From Spisula solida (lineage: Eukaryota; Mollusca; Bivalvia; Venerida; Mactridae): a stretch of DNA of 64,000 nucleotides. The stretch spans positions 18,203,501 through 18,267,500 of the forward strand of contig OX365944.1 of the NCBI GenBank assembly GCA_947247005.1. Direction: 5' to 3'. This document shows positions 1 to 12,290 of the stretch, one piece after another. The first letter of the stretch is position 1, and every line of letters begins with the position of its first letter. The position numbers and the translations under genes are program-made. The notes under the pieces are model-generated. The model searched no databases and had not been told where the DNA came from. It saw only the letters and a program-made list of their open reading frames with translations.

Positions 1-103
1 AAAACGAGTTAAATGGACAGAATATCAACATTGGTATAATTTGATAGATTTAAATGGACAGAAAACCGACATGGGTATAATTTGCAACGAAATATATTGG
101 TAT
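1..103. repeat. Fragment of 41-bp minisatellite
   Basis: About two units of a motif containing GGTATAATTTGATAGATTTA and ATGGACAGAA. The stretch is nearly identical to 7935-8032, so it is a second copy of the end of that array. It runs directly into the CACC-rich minisatellite that follows. Confidence 0.8.
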
Positions 104-1275
104 TGGGTACTCACCACCACCAAATACACCCGTTCAAAGTCTTTTGGGGTACGAACGACCATATAATACACCCATTTCACGCCACATAGGGCTCTAACCT
201 CCAAGAATCCCCCCCCATTTCAGTGCCATATAGGGTATTTATTACCACCCAATACACCAATTCAATGATCTATGTGGTACTCGCCACCATCTAGTACACC
301 CATGTCAGACAATGTAGGGTTACAACAAACACCGAACAAATGCCCTATGGAGCACTCACCACAACCAAATACACCCTTCAATGCCCTTTGGGGTATTCAC
401 CTCCACCTAATACACCAATTCAATGCTCTATGGGGAAATAACCTGCACCATAATTCGAAATACACTCATTCAAGGCCCTTATCTATAGTGATACTCACCA
501 CCACCTAATACACAATTTAAGGCCATTTGGGGTACCCACCGACACCAAAATACACACATCCAATGTCCTATGGGGTAATCATCATCACTAAGTAAAGTTG
601 ATAAACCCACTCAAGGTCCTTATAGAAACTCACTCATTCAATGTCATATGGGTTACTCCAAACCACAAAGTACACCCACACATGTCCCATCGGGTACTCA
701 CCACCACCAGACACACCCATTCAATGTCCTAGGGGGTATGCACCACCACCTTACACAGCCTCACAGGCCACATGGAGCACTATCTACCAAAAATATACTT
801 ATTCAGTGAAGTACGGGGTATTGATCACGTGACCCAATACACCCATTCAATGCCTTATGTCATACTCACCACCATCGAATACACTAATTTCAATATGGGG
901 TACCCACCACCACCACCACCAAAAATACATAAAAAGTGTCCTATGTATGTGGTATGCACCCCCACCTGATACATTCCATTTTAGGCTATATGGGACACAA
1001 TCACCAAACAATACACAGATTCAGTGTCATAATATTATGAGGTACTCTTTACCTTCTAATAATCCCAATGACCAATATGGTACACACCACCATCTAATAT
1101 GCCAAGTTTAAGCCTTAATTGGTACCCACCACTACCAAATACACCAATTCAATGTCATATAGGGAACTGCACCAAATCCATCTATTCAATGCCCAATGCA
1201 TATATTCACCACCACCAAATATGCGTACACCCATTCAATGATCTCTTGGTATGTGGTACAAATTACCACCAGGAA
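104..1275. repeat. Degenerate CACC-rich minisatellite
   Basis: Imperfect units of roughly 40 bp follow one another, built from a TACACCCATTCAATG-like part, a CCCTATGGGGTA-like part and an ACTCACCACCACC-like part. Units are strongly diverged and vary in length. Several short open frames cross it and translate to His/Pro-rich peptides. The unit is not a clear multiple of three and no start or domain is convincing, so they are not called as genes. Confidence 0.8.
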
Positions 1276-2600
1276 TCGTATTTTTCATTTATTTTTCATA
1301 CTTTGACCTTGACATGACCTTGAACTTTTTTCAAAGTGGTCAATGTAGTATGCTTATTTAATGCACAGTAGCAAATGAGTTTTTTGCATGCTAAAATGTA
1401 TCTTTACAGCCATGTATGATACTGTCTCATAGTAATTTAAACATACTTTATATGGATTGACCATTAATGGCGGCCATCTTGGTTTCCTGGTCCTCACCAC
1501 CCTTTTACAATGTACGACAGCAGGTCTATACACTAATTTATCGTCACATAAGGACATTTTGGTATGAATCAGTTCTTGATCTACTTTTGTGGCCACCTCA
1601 CCTGAAAAACAACTGTTTAAATCCTACTTAATGCTATACAAGGGACATTATATATTACGGCGGCCATCTTGGACGCCATCTTGGATTTATCTGGTGAATT
1701 TAGACATGAATAATATTTTTTGAATGCCAATATATATGTATCATAATAGTAAACATCTTTATCACAGACACCTGTTGTAAACATTTCAGAATACACGAGT
1801 GCACATTTCTTGTATAAAAATGGTGGGTGGGGTAAGAAAAGCACATAGTACAAGATATACTGTATATCTCCATTATTTGAATGCCAGTGTGTTCCAAAGT
1901 AGTTTTATTTAAACTGTTGAATGTAAACCTTCATTTAAATGTTCAATTTGGATAGTTTTTTGTAAATAAATGTTATACAAACAAAGAAGATACCAGGTGA
2001 AAACGCGTTTTAAGTCATTTTTACATTGGTTTTACCTGTAAATGACCTTGACATTGACCTTTGAAAATTCTAAATATATTTTAGTTCAAAAGAGTTATGC
2101 TGTATCTATAACAATTAAGCAAAGTTATTTCAAAAAGTTGCATCATATTCCTGATATTTTCATAACATTAATTTTAAGCTAATACTGTCAAAAAGGCGGC
2201 CATCTTGGACGCCATCTTGGATTTCTCGGAACGCCACCACTTTTGGCAATTTTTGCCGGCAGTCTCAGATACTATGGACTTACCCGAACATTTTGGTATA
2301 TGACATGTCTTGTTAACAGAGAGGTCCTACCTACTCCTAAAATAGAGGACTTTTTTGGCAATAGTCACCCTACCATTTGTAGCGAGCCATAATGATGCTA
2401 GAAGAAACGTTCAATTTTGGTTAACTGGACGGACGGACGGACGGACGGACGGACGAACGAACGGACGGACGGACGAACGGACAGTTGAATCACTATATGC
2501 CTCCCATCTATCGATACAGGGGTATACAAACAACGAGACTTGTTCATTCTGTGTATAGTGCAGAACATAGAAGCTATATTATAGATTTACGTAAAAATGT
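1276..2600. repeat. Interspersed repeat with GCGGCCATCTTGG motifs
   Basis: No gene is recognised. The motif GCGGCCATCTTGG occurs at about 1470, 1660 and 2195, twice followed by an ACGCCATCTTGGATTT copy. CTTGACATGACCTTGA-like runs occur at about 1303 and 2045. The stretch ends with a (GGAC)n tract followed by ATATGCCTCC, the same arrangement as at 56.78 kb. This resembles the microsatellite-bearing short elements of bivalves, an assignment by resemblance only. Confidence 0.5.
2427..2483. repeat. (GGAC)n microsatellite
   Basis: Tandem GGAC with GAAC interruptions, about 14 units. It is followed within 20 bases by ATATGCCTCC, a pairing also seen near 56.78-56.81 kb. Confidence 0.95.
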
Positions 2601-2699
2601 GTTTGGTAACACCATAGAGCAATATTATATTACGGAAGTAATGTCAACTGTCAAATATCTCTGTAATTGATACTATCAAAGAAACGGTAACACTATTGA

Positions 2700-2910
2700 A
2701 TACAGTTATACGGTCGACACAAACACTGAAAGTAAGGTACGAAAATATCATTTAGGTCAAAAAAGTCGTGTCGATATAATCGGAGTGTCGACACAGGAAT
2801 GTCGACTAAACCATCATATTTAAGATAGAATATAGAGCAAACCAATCGGGGATTTGAAATTATGTCGACATAACTGAAGTGTCGATACATTCGATGTCGT
2901 CACAACGAGT
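2700..2910. other. Cluster of GTCGA-type sites
   Basis: Within about 200 bases GTCGA or its near-palindromic form TGTCGACA recurs at least seven times, in otherwise AT-rich DNA with no gene. Function is unknown; it could be a decayed short-period repeat. Confidence 0.4.
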
Positions 2911-3835
2911 TTCAACTGTACCACTAATTTGCGTAGGGTTCAATTTCATGAGTTTTTTTACGCATGCACTTTTCTACGGCATATAATTCCCTGAATAATC
3001 GATTTCAGACATTGGTGGAAAGAGCTGTCCCTTTGAAGTTTGATGTCCATTGACGACCCTACGGAATCATTTTCAGTTTAGAGCCCATGGAAATTCAACA
3101 TATTTCATTATGCAAGTTCGTGGTCGGTTTTTATAAAGCATCTTAGTTGAAAAAATAAATATTTCGACTTTAATTAAAAATCTGTGCAACACGCATTTCT
3201 CATAAATTGATAAACAAAAATCGTATTTACCTATAAAGTATAGATCTAGTAGATATTTTGATGTTGACTTTTTACAGATACTATCAAGTATTAAGTGTTA
3301 ATAGACTTATATTTTGACCAAGTTGTCGATGAATAAAACGCCAGGTTAATAAATGGTAGCTTAAATATAATGTTTAACATATTTTTTATTGGATTTATAT
3401 AGAAACAAACGAGTGTAAATATCAGCATGATTACAGACTTTTATTCAAGGAAGGTAATGATGTTGTAGTTACATTATTCCACGTACAACATTGTTTGTGG
3501 TGCTGTGTTGTTCTTTATTAGAAGAACGACTAGTTTGAACACACGTTTCAACAACCGCACACCGTTTTTGGGATGCATTAGCCTCTCAATACGATAATTG
3601 CCCATTTCTTAATGCAACCTGAACACCTTTGTGTGATGTGCGGTATTTTTTATCATAATGCTTGAAAAAATGTTATGATTATGAAAAAACACATAATTTT
3701 CATGTGCTCCGACATGATGTCATTGGCATATTTTGAATGTTTATAATTATATTAATTCAATTATGGTAATCAAAATATGCAGCTCTTGTACAACCTATTG
3801 TGTAGTAAAGTTGCAAATTGAAATATTAATTACAA
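2911..3835. other. No recognisable feature
   Basis: AT-rich sequence with stops in all frames. No gene, RNA or clear repeat boundary is seen. Confidence 0.5.
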
Positions 3836-5538
3836 AAAGGGTAGGGGACTGTTATTACACTTTGAAATAACCTTGCAACCCGTTTTGTAATAATTATTCG
3901 AAATGTAATAAATTTTCAAAATCTATTCAAAAGTGTAATAATTATTATTAGTCTAGCATCTAGAGTTTTTAGTATGAAAAAAAGGTCCAGAGCGTTTCTC
4001 AGTTTATTCGTGTAGAGGGATGCTTGACGTTTAATTTTAGTGAGGGTGGACAGCTGAGATCCTGTAGGTTACCATGGAAACCATGATGGCGTCAAAATGT
4101 CCCGCCAATTTATTAGTACACACTCCGTCTTAATCTAACCTTTCTAACTAGTATGTTCAAACACATATCAATTTTATTATGCGTAATATTTAAAGTACCG
4201 GTATAGAGCTCAGAAATGATATGTGGGTCAAGGTAATTTAATGTCAAGGTCAAGGTCATTTAGAGGTCAAAATACCTAAAAATGGGTAAAAAATGTGTTT
4301 ATACCCCAAATAGTTATCATTCATATGCGCAATTTTGTCCATATACTTCATTAATTCATTTCAACATCGCCTGTTATCAGTTGCACTTAAAATAAAATTT
4401 ATTTCGTGTTGACATGGCGAATAAAAATGAAATAAGGGGGAATTTCGTAACCCCACCCCAATTGAAATTGTCCATATATTTTGATTATCATGACAAAACT
4501 GTATGCATTGCATTTGCTTCACCAAGTGTAAAAGTGCAAAATGTGCATACATACTACTGTATGTGCAACCTTATTACACAATGATACCTAGCTTAGCATT
4601 TAAATTGATATGTTGACCAATGTCACGAAGGTGAAGGTCATTACAAGGTGAAAGTTCAAGACAATTATTCTAGTCACATTTTTATGTTGTTAAAAGTGCA
4701 ATAGCTTTGGTTTCTTTTGCTTCAGCGAGGAGTATTTCCTCCAATCATGTGTTGATTTTGTTTATTTATGTAGGCAGGTGTTTGAAGTTTAATACTAGAG
4801 AGGGTGGATAGCTGAAATAAAGTCAGTTACCATGGGAACCAAGATGGCGGCCAATATTACAGCTCATAACCAGTCCAAATTACATAGTCCGGACCGAAAC
4901 CACGAACAATTGATCTAACCCTTTCATTGTTTTTTCTTTAATGATTTTAGTAGACAAGACCGTTAAAATGGAATTTCTGACGGGTGCCATTTTGTCACCA
5001 CTGAGTATTTTGAGAAAAATTCGGTAAAACGTTCCAAAATATAAACGAAACTGCGAATTTCTGGAATCGGTGATCTACAATGTCATTTTCAATCATATTT
5101 TGTAATAAATCACACTAAAATGTAATTATCAAGTTTCAGTTGAAGACTGTAAAATTTTAGTGTCTTGTATTTATGGAAAAGGATTTATTTTTGGGGTTAA
5201 AACATTAAAAACTGCACATAAAAATGCGAATTTTTGGAATAAGTCGTCTATAACGTCATTGACCATTTAATTTGATAAATAATCGCTGTGATAGTTTCAT
5301 AGTGACTTGCGATTAAGATATTAAGCATCTTAAGCTAGATATTTTTTGGGTAAAACATCGAAAATTGTAGTTTTTGGAATCGGTTATTTCAAAGTGTACA
5401 AGTAATATTACTTCCTAACCGTTTTGAAATAATTATTCTACTTTCGAAGTTATTTCTAAAATGTATTACATTTTGAAAATTGATGACAAAACGGGTTGCA
5501 ATGTTATTTCAAAGTGTCATAACACTTCCCAAAAAGAT
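3836..5538. mobile_element. TIR-bounded element, non-coding
   Basis: The left end contains TTACACTTTGAAATAAC followed by GCAACCCGTTTTGT. The right end, at about 5490-5538, contains the reverse complement of both in mirrored order, giving imperfect terminal inverted repeats of about 45-60 bp. AAAAA lies at both outer edges as a possible target duplication. The interior holds AGGTCAAGGTCA-like runs (about 4230-4270) and AAGATGGCGGCCAA near 4842, but no transposase. Probably a non-autonomous DNA transposon. A further fragment with ACCCGTTTT ends is at 6885-6985. Confidence 0.6.
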
Positions 5539-5960
5539 TATATTAAGTCAGACAGGGAAGGCAGCACTCAACTTAACCAGCCGAGCACAGAAAACATTAA
5601 AAACACACAAAACACAGTGCCCAACTGAACCAACCGAGCACAGGAAACATAAAACACATAAAGACACAATGCCCAACAAGCGCAGATCGGCCAAAGTCCA
5701 AGCTGTCGAAAAGTAAAATAAATTATAACTAGATGAATGACCCAGTTTCCACAGCAAAAGGACTATAATGCCTAGTTTTAGCTGTCAGAAAACTTAAAAC
5801 GAAGAAGTGCCCAACACACTACCGACCAAGAAAATTAAACATCCCCTGTCCCATTGTGTAAAAGCTGAATAGAAAAGATTCAGCAAACAAAAGGCAGAAT
5901 GCCTACCCTGAATGACCTAGTTACAACACTAAAACTGCCGAACTACATAGTTTTAGCAGC
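5536..5960. repeat. Dispersed repeat R1, copy 1
   Basis: Starts with AAGTCAGACAGGGAAGGCAG followed by CACTCAACTTAACCAGCC. It matches at length 15994-16450 and 31861-32290 and, in shorter form, 11551-11640, 16491-16625, 32331-32460 and 53465-53520 (reversed). Short open frames on the minus strand inside R1 recur in each copy but show no domain. Whether R1 is a non-autonomous Helitron or another class is unresolved. Confidence 0.75.
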
Positions 5961-7018
5961 CTTTAGTCTCAAAAGTTAAATAACAGTATTAAAACGTTAA
6001 AAGGCCCGTATAGTCGGATGACCTACTTTCAATTAGTAAAATGACGTAATCGAACAAATCGAGATATGACGTAATGAACAAGTCATTAAGAATTGCAAGC
6101 AATACAGAAGTCCCCTACCGGTATAAAGCCATTTTCCATGTGTCTATTGCCCTAGCAACCACAATTCCCGTCAGAACCAAAACTGACGGATTGATGGCAA
6201 ACCAATAGCCCCCTCCGGTCAAACACCGGCAGGGGACTTACAACTACGTTAAATGACCTCAGGGGACAAAACACTACATCAATAACTCCACAGCTGTACA
6301 TCAACTCATGAACGAACCAGGTAGGATGCGAATCGCGGAGACGAAATAGTAAGAGGACAACCAGCAAATACGAATAAATAACTCCTAGCTCCATATAACT
6401 TTTGGCCCCGTCAAAAAAATAAATACTGAGAAATTATGACATATTATTGACTATTTAAAAATGAAAAACTCCACTGTAAACAGAATTGGCGTTTAAATCC
6501 AGATACAAACCCATATTATAATAATTAAACAAAATACGAAACTACCGGAAGTAGCACCGCCCAACAGAAACCGCGGGACACGTGAGAACAAAAAAGCACA
6601 GAAAATATACAACTTCACTCGAAAAGGCGCGGAACATGCCCAACATAAAAAACTAGCACAGGAACATGTAATACAAAACCGGACATCCAATCCCGAAAGT
6701 CTGCTGCTTAAGTCAGTCAAACTAAAACGGAACAAGAGCCAGTTGGTAAGAAATTAACAACCGGACAAAACACACACCACAAGGACAATCCACAACAGAC
6801 ACTGAGTATATGCAATTTTGAAAGATAGGAAGCAGCCATGTGCTGGACAACGAATTTGCAGAATGACACATACAAAATTAATAAGCAACCCGTTTTTAAT
6901 AATTATAACTGTAATAATTCTCTCAACCCGTATTGTAATACTTATTGCAATTGCAACATTTTTACAAAACGGGTTGTTACACAGCTCATTTCATATTGAT
7001 AACAATTGAAGTATTATA
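5961..7018. other. No gene; one repeat fragment
   Basis: Short open frames only, none with a recognisable domain. At 6885-6985 lies a small inverted segment carrying AACCCGTTTT at both ends, like the TIRs of the element at 3836-5538. Confidence 0.5.
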
Positions 7019-7157
7019 CATAGAGGATATTGGTTGATTTTGGTGTAAGATCGAATTTTATTTCACCGAGTGATCACAGACAATCAATATTTTCACGAGT
7101 GGCTTAGCCACGAGTGAAAATTAAATTTTCTGTGATCACGAGTGACAAATTAGAACG
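7019..7157. repeat. Hairpin (foldback) element
   Basis: A near-palindrome centred on GTGGCTTAGCCAC at about 7100. The arms include GTGATCACAGA on the left and TCTGTGATCAC on the right. It is preceded by TAGAGGATAT, the end motif shared by the other hairpin elements of the window. Confidence 0.7.
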
Positions 7158-7696
7158 TCACGACGTGAGAATTATGACGTCATGATGACCTAACGCATAT
7201 TTTAAAGCCCAGTACCGTTGACGTTATGTTTCTTTTTCTGCATAATACTAGAACCAGCTTCTAAAACAGTGAAAATAACAAAGTTGTAATTTCACTGGTA
7301 ATTTCACTGGTAATTTCACTGTTATTTTCACTGAAAAATCTCCATAATCCATTTAAAGAAAATAATAAATTTTGATAATGTTTTTATGAATCTACGCCTA
7401 TAAACAACACAGTGATATTACTTTGGGACATACCCACGTATCTCTAGGTATCGTATTTAATTTAAAGTATGAATTTTAAAAGTCAAACATGACAAATCTG
7501 TAAAATTTAATGGAATTCGACAAATGTATAATGGTAATGTTAAATTGATGTTAGTAATGACATTTACATATTACCAATAATAAAGTGCTTTCATATCCGC
7601 CTAGTCTGCGGATTAATAACGACGAGAGGTTGATTGTCAGTGATTGCACAAGGGTATATTATCTAGTCTTCTATTTTCCATACATCACTTGGAGGA

Positions 7697-8032
7697 GCTT
7701 TTATGGACAGAAAACCAACATTGGTATAATTTGATAGATTTAAATGGACAGAATACCAACATTGGTATAATTTGTTTGATTTAAATGGACAGAATACCTA
7801 CATTGGTATATTTGATAGATTTAAATCGACAGAATACCAACATTGGTATAATTTGATAGATTTAAATGGACAGAAAACGATTTAAATGGACAGAATATCA
7901 ACATTGGTATAATTTGATAGATTTAAATGGACAGAAAACGAGTTAAATGGACAGAATATCAACATTGGTATAATTTGATAGATTTAAATGGACAGAAAAC
8001 CGACATGGGTATAATTTGCAACGAAATATATT
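7697..8032 (+). repeat. 41-bp minisatellite array
   Basis: About eight units of roughly 41 bp containing TTGGTATAATTTGATAGATT and TAAATGGACAGAA, some truncated. The last units are nearly identical to positions 1-103. An inverted block follows after about 50 bases. Confidence 0.9.
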
Positions 8033-8084
8033 GGTTGTAGTAGTTGTTTTGGATGACATTTGCAATGAAGTTATTTTAATGTAA

Positions 8085-8215
8085 ATGTATCAAATTATAC
8101 CAATTTCGGTTTTCTGTCCATTTAAATCTATCAAATTAAATCAATGTCGGTTGTCTGTCCATTTAAATCTATCAAATTATACCAATGTCGGTTTTCAGTT
8201 TATTTCAATCTGTCT
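8085..8215 (-). repeat. Inverted block of the 41-bp minisatellite
   Basis: About three units of the same minisatellite in opposite orientation (TTCTGTCCATTTAAATCTAT). Together with 7697-8032 it makes a large inverted repeat with a spacer of about 50 bases. Confidence 0.85.
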
Positions 8216-9399
8216 AATCCTGAAATTGATATTCAGGATTCGTAGTAAATAGGGTCTTAGAGATAGAAATGGCAATAACTCTTTTTCGGTACACGGAATG
8301 TAATATAGAAAATAATGTGCATACACGATACATGTAACCGTTTAGGAAATCAAATGTCGCCTAAGGATACGAATGGTAATATTACATTGAACCAAATTCC
8401 ACCAGTAACTGTCAATGCGGAAATGAGGTTGGATTCAAGTTCGTGAATTGAATTACTCTTAAGTATATACGATAGCTATAAACAATGGCTTCCCGGTCTC
8501 AGTGATACAATGTCTTCATTATTAGAACAGTGACATAATTGGACGAATGTGATAAGAAATGCCAAACATGGTAATTATGTCTAGGAGAATATTTTAGTTA
8601 CGACGTGAAACGTAATCAATCGTCATCTAACCTAAATATGCTGAACATTATTACGTTCAACGAATGCAGATCTAGATTTCTAGATCAGCTATACTTTACG
8701 CTCATACTTCATCAGCGCGACATATATGAACCCACAACGTTATAGTGTAACAGTTATAGTCTTTGGACATCTTGTACCGTTTCAAACAAATGACTTGAGG
8801 CTTCAAACTTAATCAATACAAAGCGCGAACTTGTCTTCTTAGAAAGATCTTTTGCGTCTCAAATGAAAACACATTTTTACTTGTAACGCTTGCTTTGATA
8901 AACGACCTGTCAGCCACTGCTCTTAATATTTTTGACAAAATGTCAAAAGTGTCTCGAGAATAGTTTAAACTAATTTATTTAAGGTCGATTGTGAAACAAG
9001 TTTTTCCAACTTATATTAATCACTCTCGAAACCTTATTCCTGATATTATCCATCCTCACGAGAGTTTGAGAGAATGTATATCTCGAGAATCAATGTTAGT
9101 ACATGAACACCACATGCATATGTACAATGACTCCATCTAAATTACTTTATTTCAAAGCAGACTTGTCAATGCATCCACCGTTTCTGGTCAATTTAATATT
9201 TATTTTAGTGTTTGCGCCGGTGTGTTTCTGATGAGCGCTAGTTTGGAGTAAAACCAACTGGTTGTTAGCCTTTTTTTTCCCTTTAAGTATTTTGATTTAT
9301 ACCTACCCTTTATTGTAGATCCCATACATATCGATTTCGCACATTCCTTTCACTGAAACCCTTTTATGAAATTCCCGAATTATATATTATATATATAAT
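8216..9399. other. No recognisable feature
   Basis: No convincing open frame, RNA gene or repeat boundary is seen. Confidence 0.5.
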
Positions 9400-9572
9400 T
9401 ATGATATTGTGGACGTCATATGGGCCGAATTGCCATTATGCTATTTTCTTTTATGTTACTTGTGTTATTATTCAACTGTTTATTGTTGAGGATCTCATGG
9501 AAGATTGTCATTTATTATAATTGTCAAATGAGTTTCCTCGTAAAATAAAGTCTTTATTATTATTATTATAGT
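9400..9572 (+). repeat. Retroposon-like 3' tail with (ATT)n
   Basis: The segment ends with AAATAAAGTCTTTATTATTATTATTA, here described as AATAAAGTCTT followed by (ATT)4-5. It looks like the 3' end of a LINE or SINE copy. No coding part is preserved upstream. Confidence 0.35.
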
Positions 9573-10260
9573 CTTGTTGGTGTTTCATTGTTTGAACTTT
9601 TTCTTTGACCACATAGATAAATGATTTCGTTAGGAATGATGCCTTCGTGTTTGTTCTGTGACACACATATTTGAGTGGATACATTATTTTGACTCTCGTA
9701 TTATATATGAGGCTAGTCTTTCTCTGTGTAAGGACACCATGCTTTGTAAAACAGTCGTTCCCTGTGTGGAAATGCCCTAATCAAGTGAATTATATTAATC
9801 TGCCTGTAATCATGGTACACATCCCTTCGTTTAAAGTTCATCGTAAAAACGTCTGAATAATATAACCACTAATAAAAACCAAGTCATGTTTTAGTAATGC
9901 AACATCTATTTCATGTTTTACATGTATCGACAATGAATGCGGTATTTATTCCTCACGCAAACCGGTAATAAGAGACGTAAAACGTAAATAACGCATGCTT
10001 TTCTTGTTGTGATATTTTGTAGCGCTGGATTCTTGCCAGACATAAACATCAAGGTGGAGGAAACAGTTCACCACACCTTGCACGTATCAAAACAGCATCA
10101 GACAACATCGACGTTAGGCATTTAATTATTCTGCCGTATTTTATTACGGTGCTTCGTATGAAATGTCAAACATCAGAAACCATTCAAGTAAATGATACAT
10201 TGAAAGCAGACAGATAGGTCTTACATGCTTGTATAACATTTTAAATACAGTAGTGCACAG
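9573..10260. other. No recognisable feature
   Basis: No gene or clear repeat is seen. Confidence 0.45.
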
Positions 10261-10480
10261 ACAATCCAAAGCCACACAGAAACGACGGCAGCGCTAACCA
10301 TCCACGCAAGAGTCAGACATAGAACGAACCATCCACATCCCCAAAAATGGAAATTTCAAGCAAGCCTATATACTCAGTCCGCAATGAATGACACACTGTG
10401 GACTTCGAATTTTGTGCATAATTAGCCATAAAGGGAGGTAATTATAAATGATAACTACACTGAAGCTTACAGCGATTTTT
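10261..10480. repeat. Dispersed repeat R2, copy 1
   Basis: Contains CACGCAAGAGTCAGACATAG, TTTCAAGCAAGCCTATAT and GGAGGTAATTATAAATGATA. Related copies lie at about 37690-37900 and 63775-63990 (same orientation) and 52790-52900 (reversed). Confidence 0.75.
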
Positions 10481-10807
10481 GGGGCTATAGCTCTACAAGA
10501 GTAATCAAACTTGTAACTTTTTAGTAGATCTTATTCATGATAATACTTTTAGAGAATTGGAACAGTTTTGCTCGACTAGTTCATAAACTTATATTTGAGG
10601 GGTCCTGAAAACAGACATCAAAGTACATTTACATAAACACGTCATTTTGCATGTTCGAAAACTTAATGCAATGCGTGGAGTAAAGCGTGTGTGGACTGGC
10701 TATACAGCGTACAAAGCCAACCGGACTTGAAACATTTTATATTGTGTATTTTACCTGTTTGCATAAATGAGTGGTGGATATGTCATCAAGAAAATGTCTT
10801 GAATTGA

Positions 10808-11116
10808 GATCAAACCACAGCGGTGTCATTGTCAGTAATTAAGGAGAAAGAGGTTGACTCTGATGAAGACATAACCGATGGAAATTCACCCACAACACCA
10901 GATACCAGTAGTGGCCTTACGATGGACCCAGCGCATTGCGCACCGGAAATGAGTCATCAAGAATATGGCTTCAATTGTGATCAAAGACAAGCGGTGTCAT
11001 TTTCAGTAATTGGGGAAGCTCCTATTCGTCGGGAAATCTCCTTTCGTATTTTAGTCATACCCTTGATTGATAAATGTGTCCGTAGTTGTATAATTTATTT
11101 ATGTATATTGTTTTAA
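10808..11116 (+). pseudogene. Unrecognised open frame, possible exon remnant
   Basis: The frame is open from 10808 with no ATG until 10922 (Met-Asp-Pro). It encodes an acidic Ser/Thr/Pro-rich segment (KEKEVDSDEDITDG) and then a hydrophobic C-terminus. A stretch reading DQ-x-x-AVS-x-SVI-x-E occurs twice, about 57 residues apart. It reflects a DNA duplication: about 59 bases starting GTCATCAAGAA near 10780 recur near 10953. This could be a decayed exon or chance. No family is recognised. Confidence 0.2.
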
Positions 11117-11549
11117 CCATGTCTTAATCGTGATTTTACAGCACTTTTGAACGTGTATATACACGAAAAAAGGGCTATGTAAATATGGTATAATAAATAA
11201 TAATAATAGTGTTGTTGATTTTGATTGTTATTTGCATTTTGAACATAAACATATAACAAAACATCCGGAATGGCACACTGTGCTTCTGTACGTTAGTAGA
11301 GTCAAACAATACATGTTAAAGTAGAAAATATAAGGACAGTTGCTCAGTCAGATTTCATCTACTTTGGCTTTATAAAACAAATTACCATCAATCTAAAACT
11401 GTAGGTAAACTTATCTGCCGACCATTTATCGCTCTCTTTATACATCGGTATGACATCTATTTACGAGTTATGGGTATTTTTAAAACATGTTCAATTCGAT
11501 GCATGTTTCGTTTACGTTTACTCCGCTGCCTCTCGACCACACACATAAT
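11117..11549. other. Small retroposon-tail fragment; otherwise empty
   Basis: At about 11125-11212 the motif CAGCACTTTTGAACGTG, then GGGCTATGTAAATATGGTAT and (AAT)n, resembles the 3' tail of the SINE at 11850-12290. Nothing else is recognised. Confidence 0.4.
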
Positions 11550-11550
11550 A

Positions 11551-11640
11551 TTAAGTCGGACAGGGAAGGCAACACTCAACTTAACCAGCCGAGCACATAG
11601 AACATAAAAACACTTAAGGCACAATGCCCAACTCACAACC
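11551..11640. repeat. Dispersed repeat R1, fragment
   Basis: About 90 bases matching the start of R1 (GACAGGGAAGGCAACACTCA and CTTAACCAGCC), truncated afterwards. Confidence 0.7.
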
Positions 11641-11849
11641 GAACGAGTAAAACGATCCGCATAAACCCGCGAATCATATAAACCATCGCCAACATATAGC
11701 GTTAATGAGTTGTATCAACCGTGTTAGACAGAGATTAAGGGTAAATTTATTATTTGAATGTGATACGCTATGCTATGTGCTGAAAAAGAAAACATGCTAA
11801 TACGCTAGTGTAGCTTCTGTCATGTACGTAATTCTAAACATGAAACCAA

Positions 11850-12290
11850 TCGGATTTAGCTCAGTGGTAACGCGCTGGGCTGTCAATCCAGAATTGGTGG
11901 GTTCAACCCCTGGCATCGAAACTTGACATTTCTGAAATATTTATAATATTTCCCGCTATATCTGGCCGTGTGGTCTGCAAAGGATCTGGAAGTGCCAGGA
12001 AGCTGTGTATCGGTGCTATACACCGGACACATTAACGAACCAGGCTGTCTATAGGCGCACTTCTGCAGCGCCGGACATGCCTGTATCTAATGTCTCTCTC
12101 TCCCTTCAGGGGCTTTCTCTCAGTATGTCCCTCTGGTCAGATCATGCTGTATCTGCACTGGTAAAGGATGCACCTGCGCCCTTGTGGCTGCAACACAATA
12201 ATGAATGTAAAGTGCCTTTGAGCGTGCGTTCGCATGAAAAGGGCGCTATATAAATCTGGTATATTTAATTTTTATTTTATTTTTATCATG
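11850..12290 (+). mobile_element. tRNA-derived SINE
   Basis: The head carries RNA polymerase III promoter boxes: an A box TAGCTCAGTGG at about 11857 and a B box GGTTCAACCCC at about 11899. They are arranged as in a tRNA, with GTC where an Asp-type anticodon would lie. The acceptor stem pairs poorly, so this is not a working tRNA. The body of about 350 bp ends in GTAAAGTGCCTTTGAGCG and AAAGGGCGCTATATAAATCT, a tail type shared by many mollusc SINEs, then a T-rich end. Confidence 0.8.

Noticed and set aside
6152..6735. Two 80-codon minus-strand frames
   Set aside because: Cys/Phe/Val-rich translations with no domain, in a repeat-adjacent region. They are compatible with chance.
11850..11922. 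Functional tRNA-Asp gene
   Set aside because: The A and B boxes are good but the acceptor stem does not pair well, and the segment continues into a SINE body and tail.
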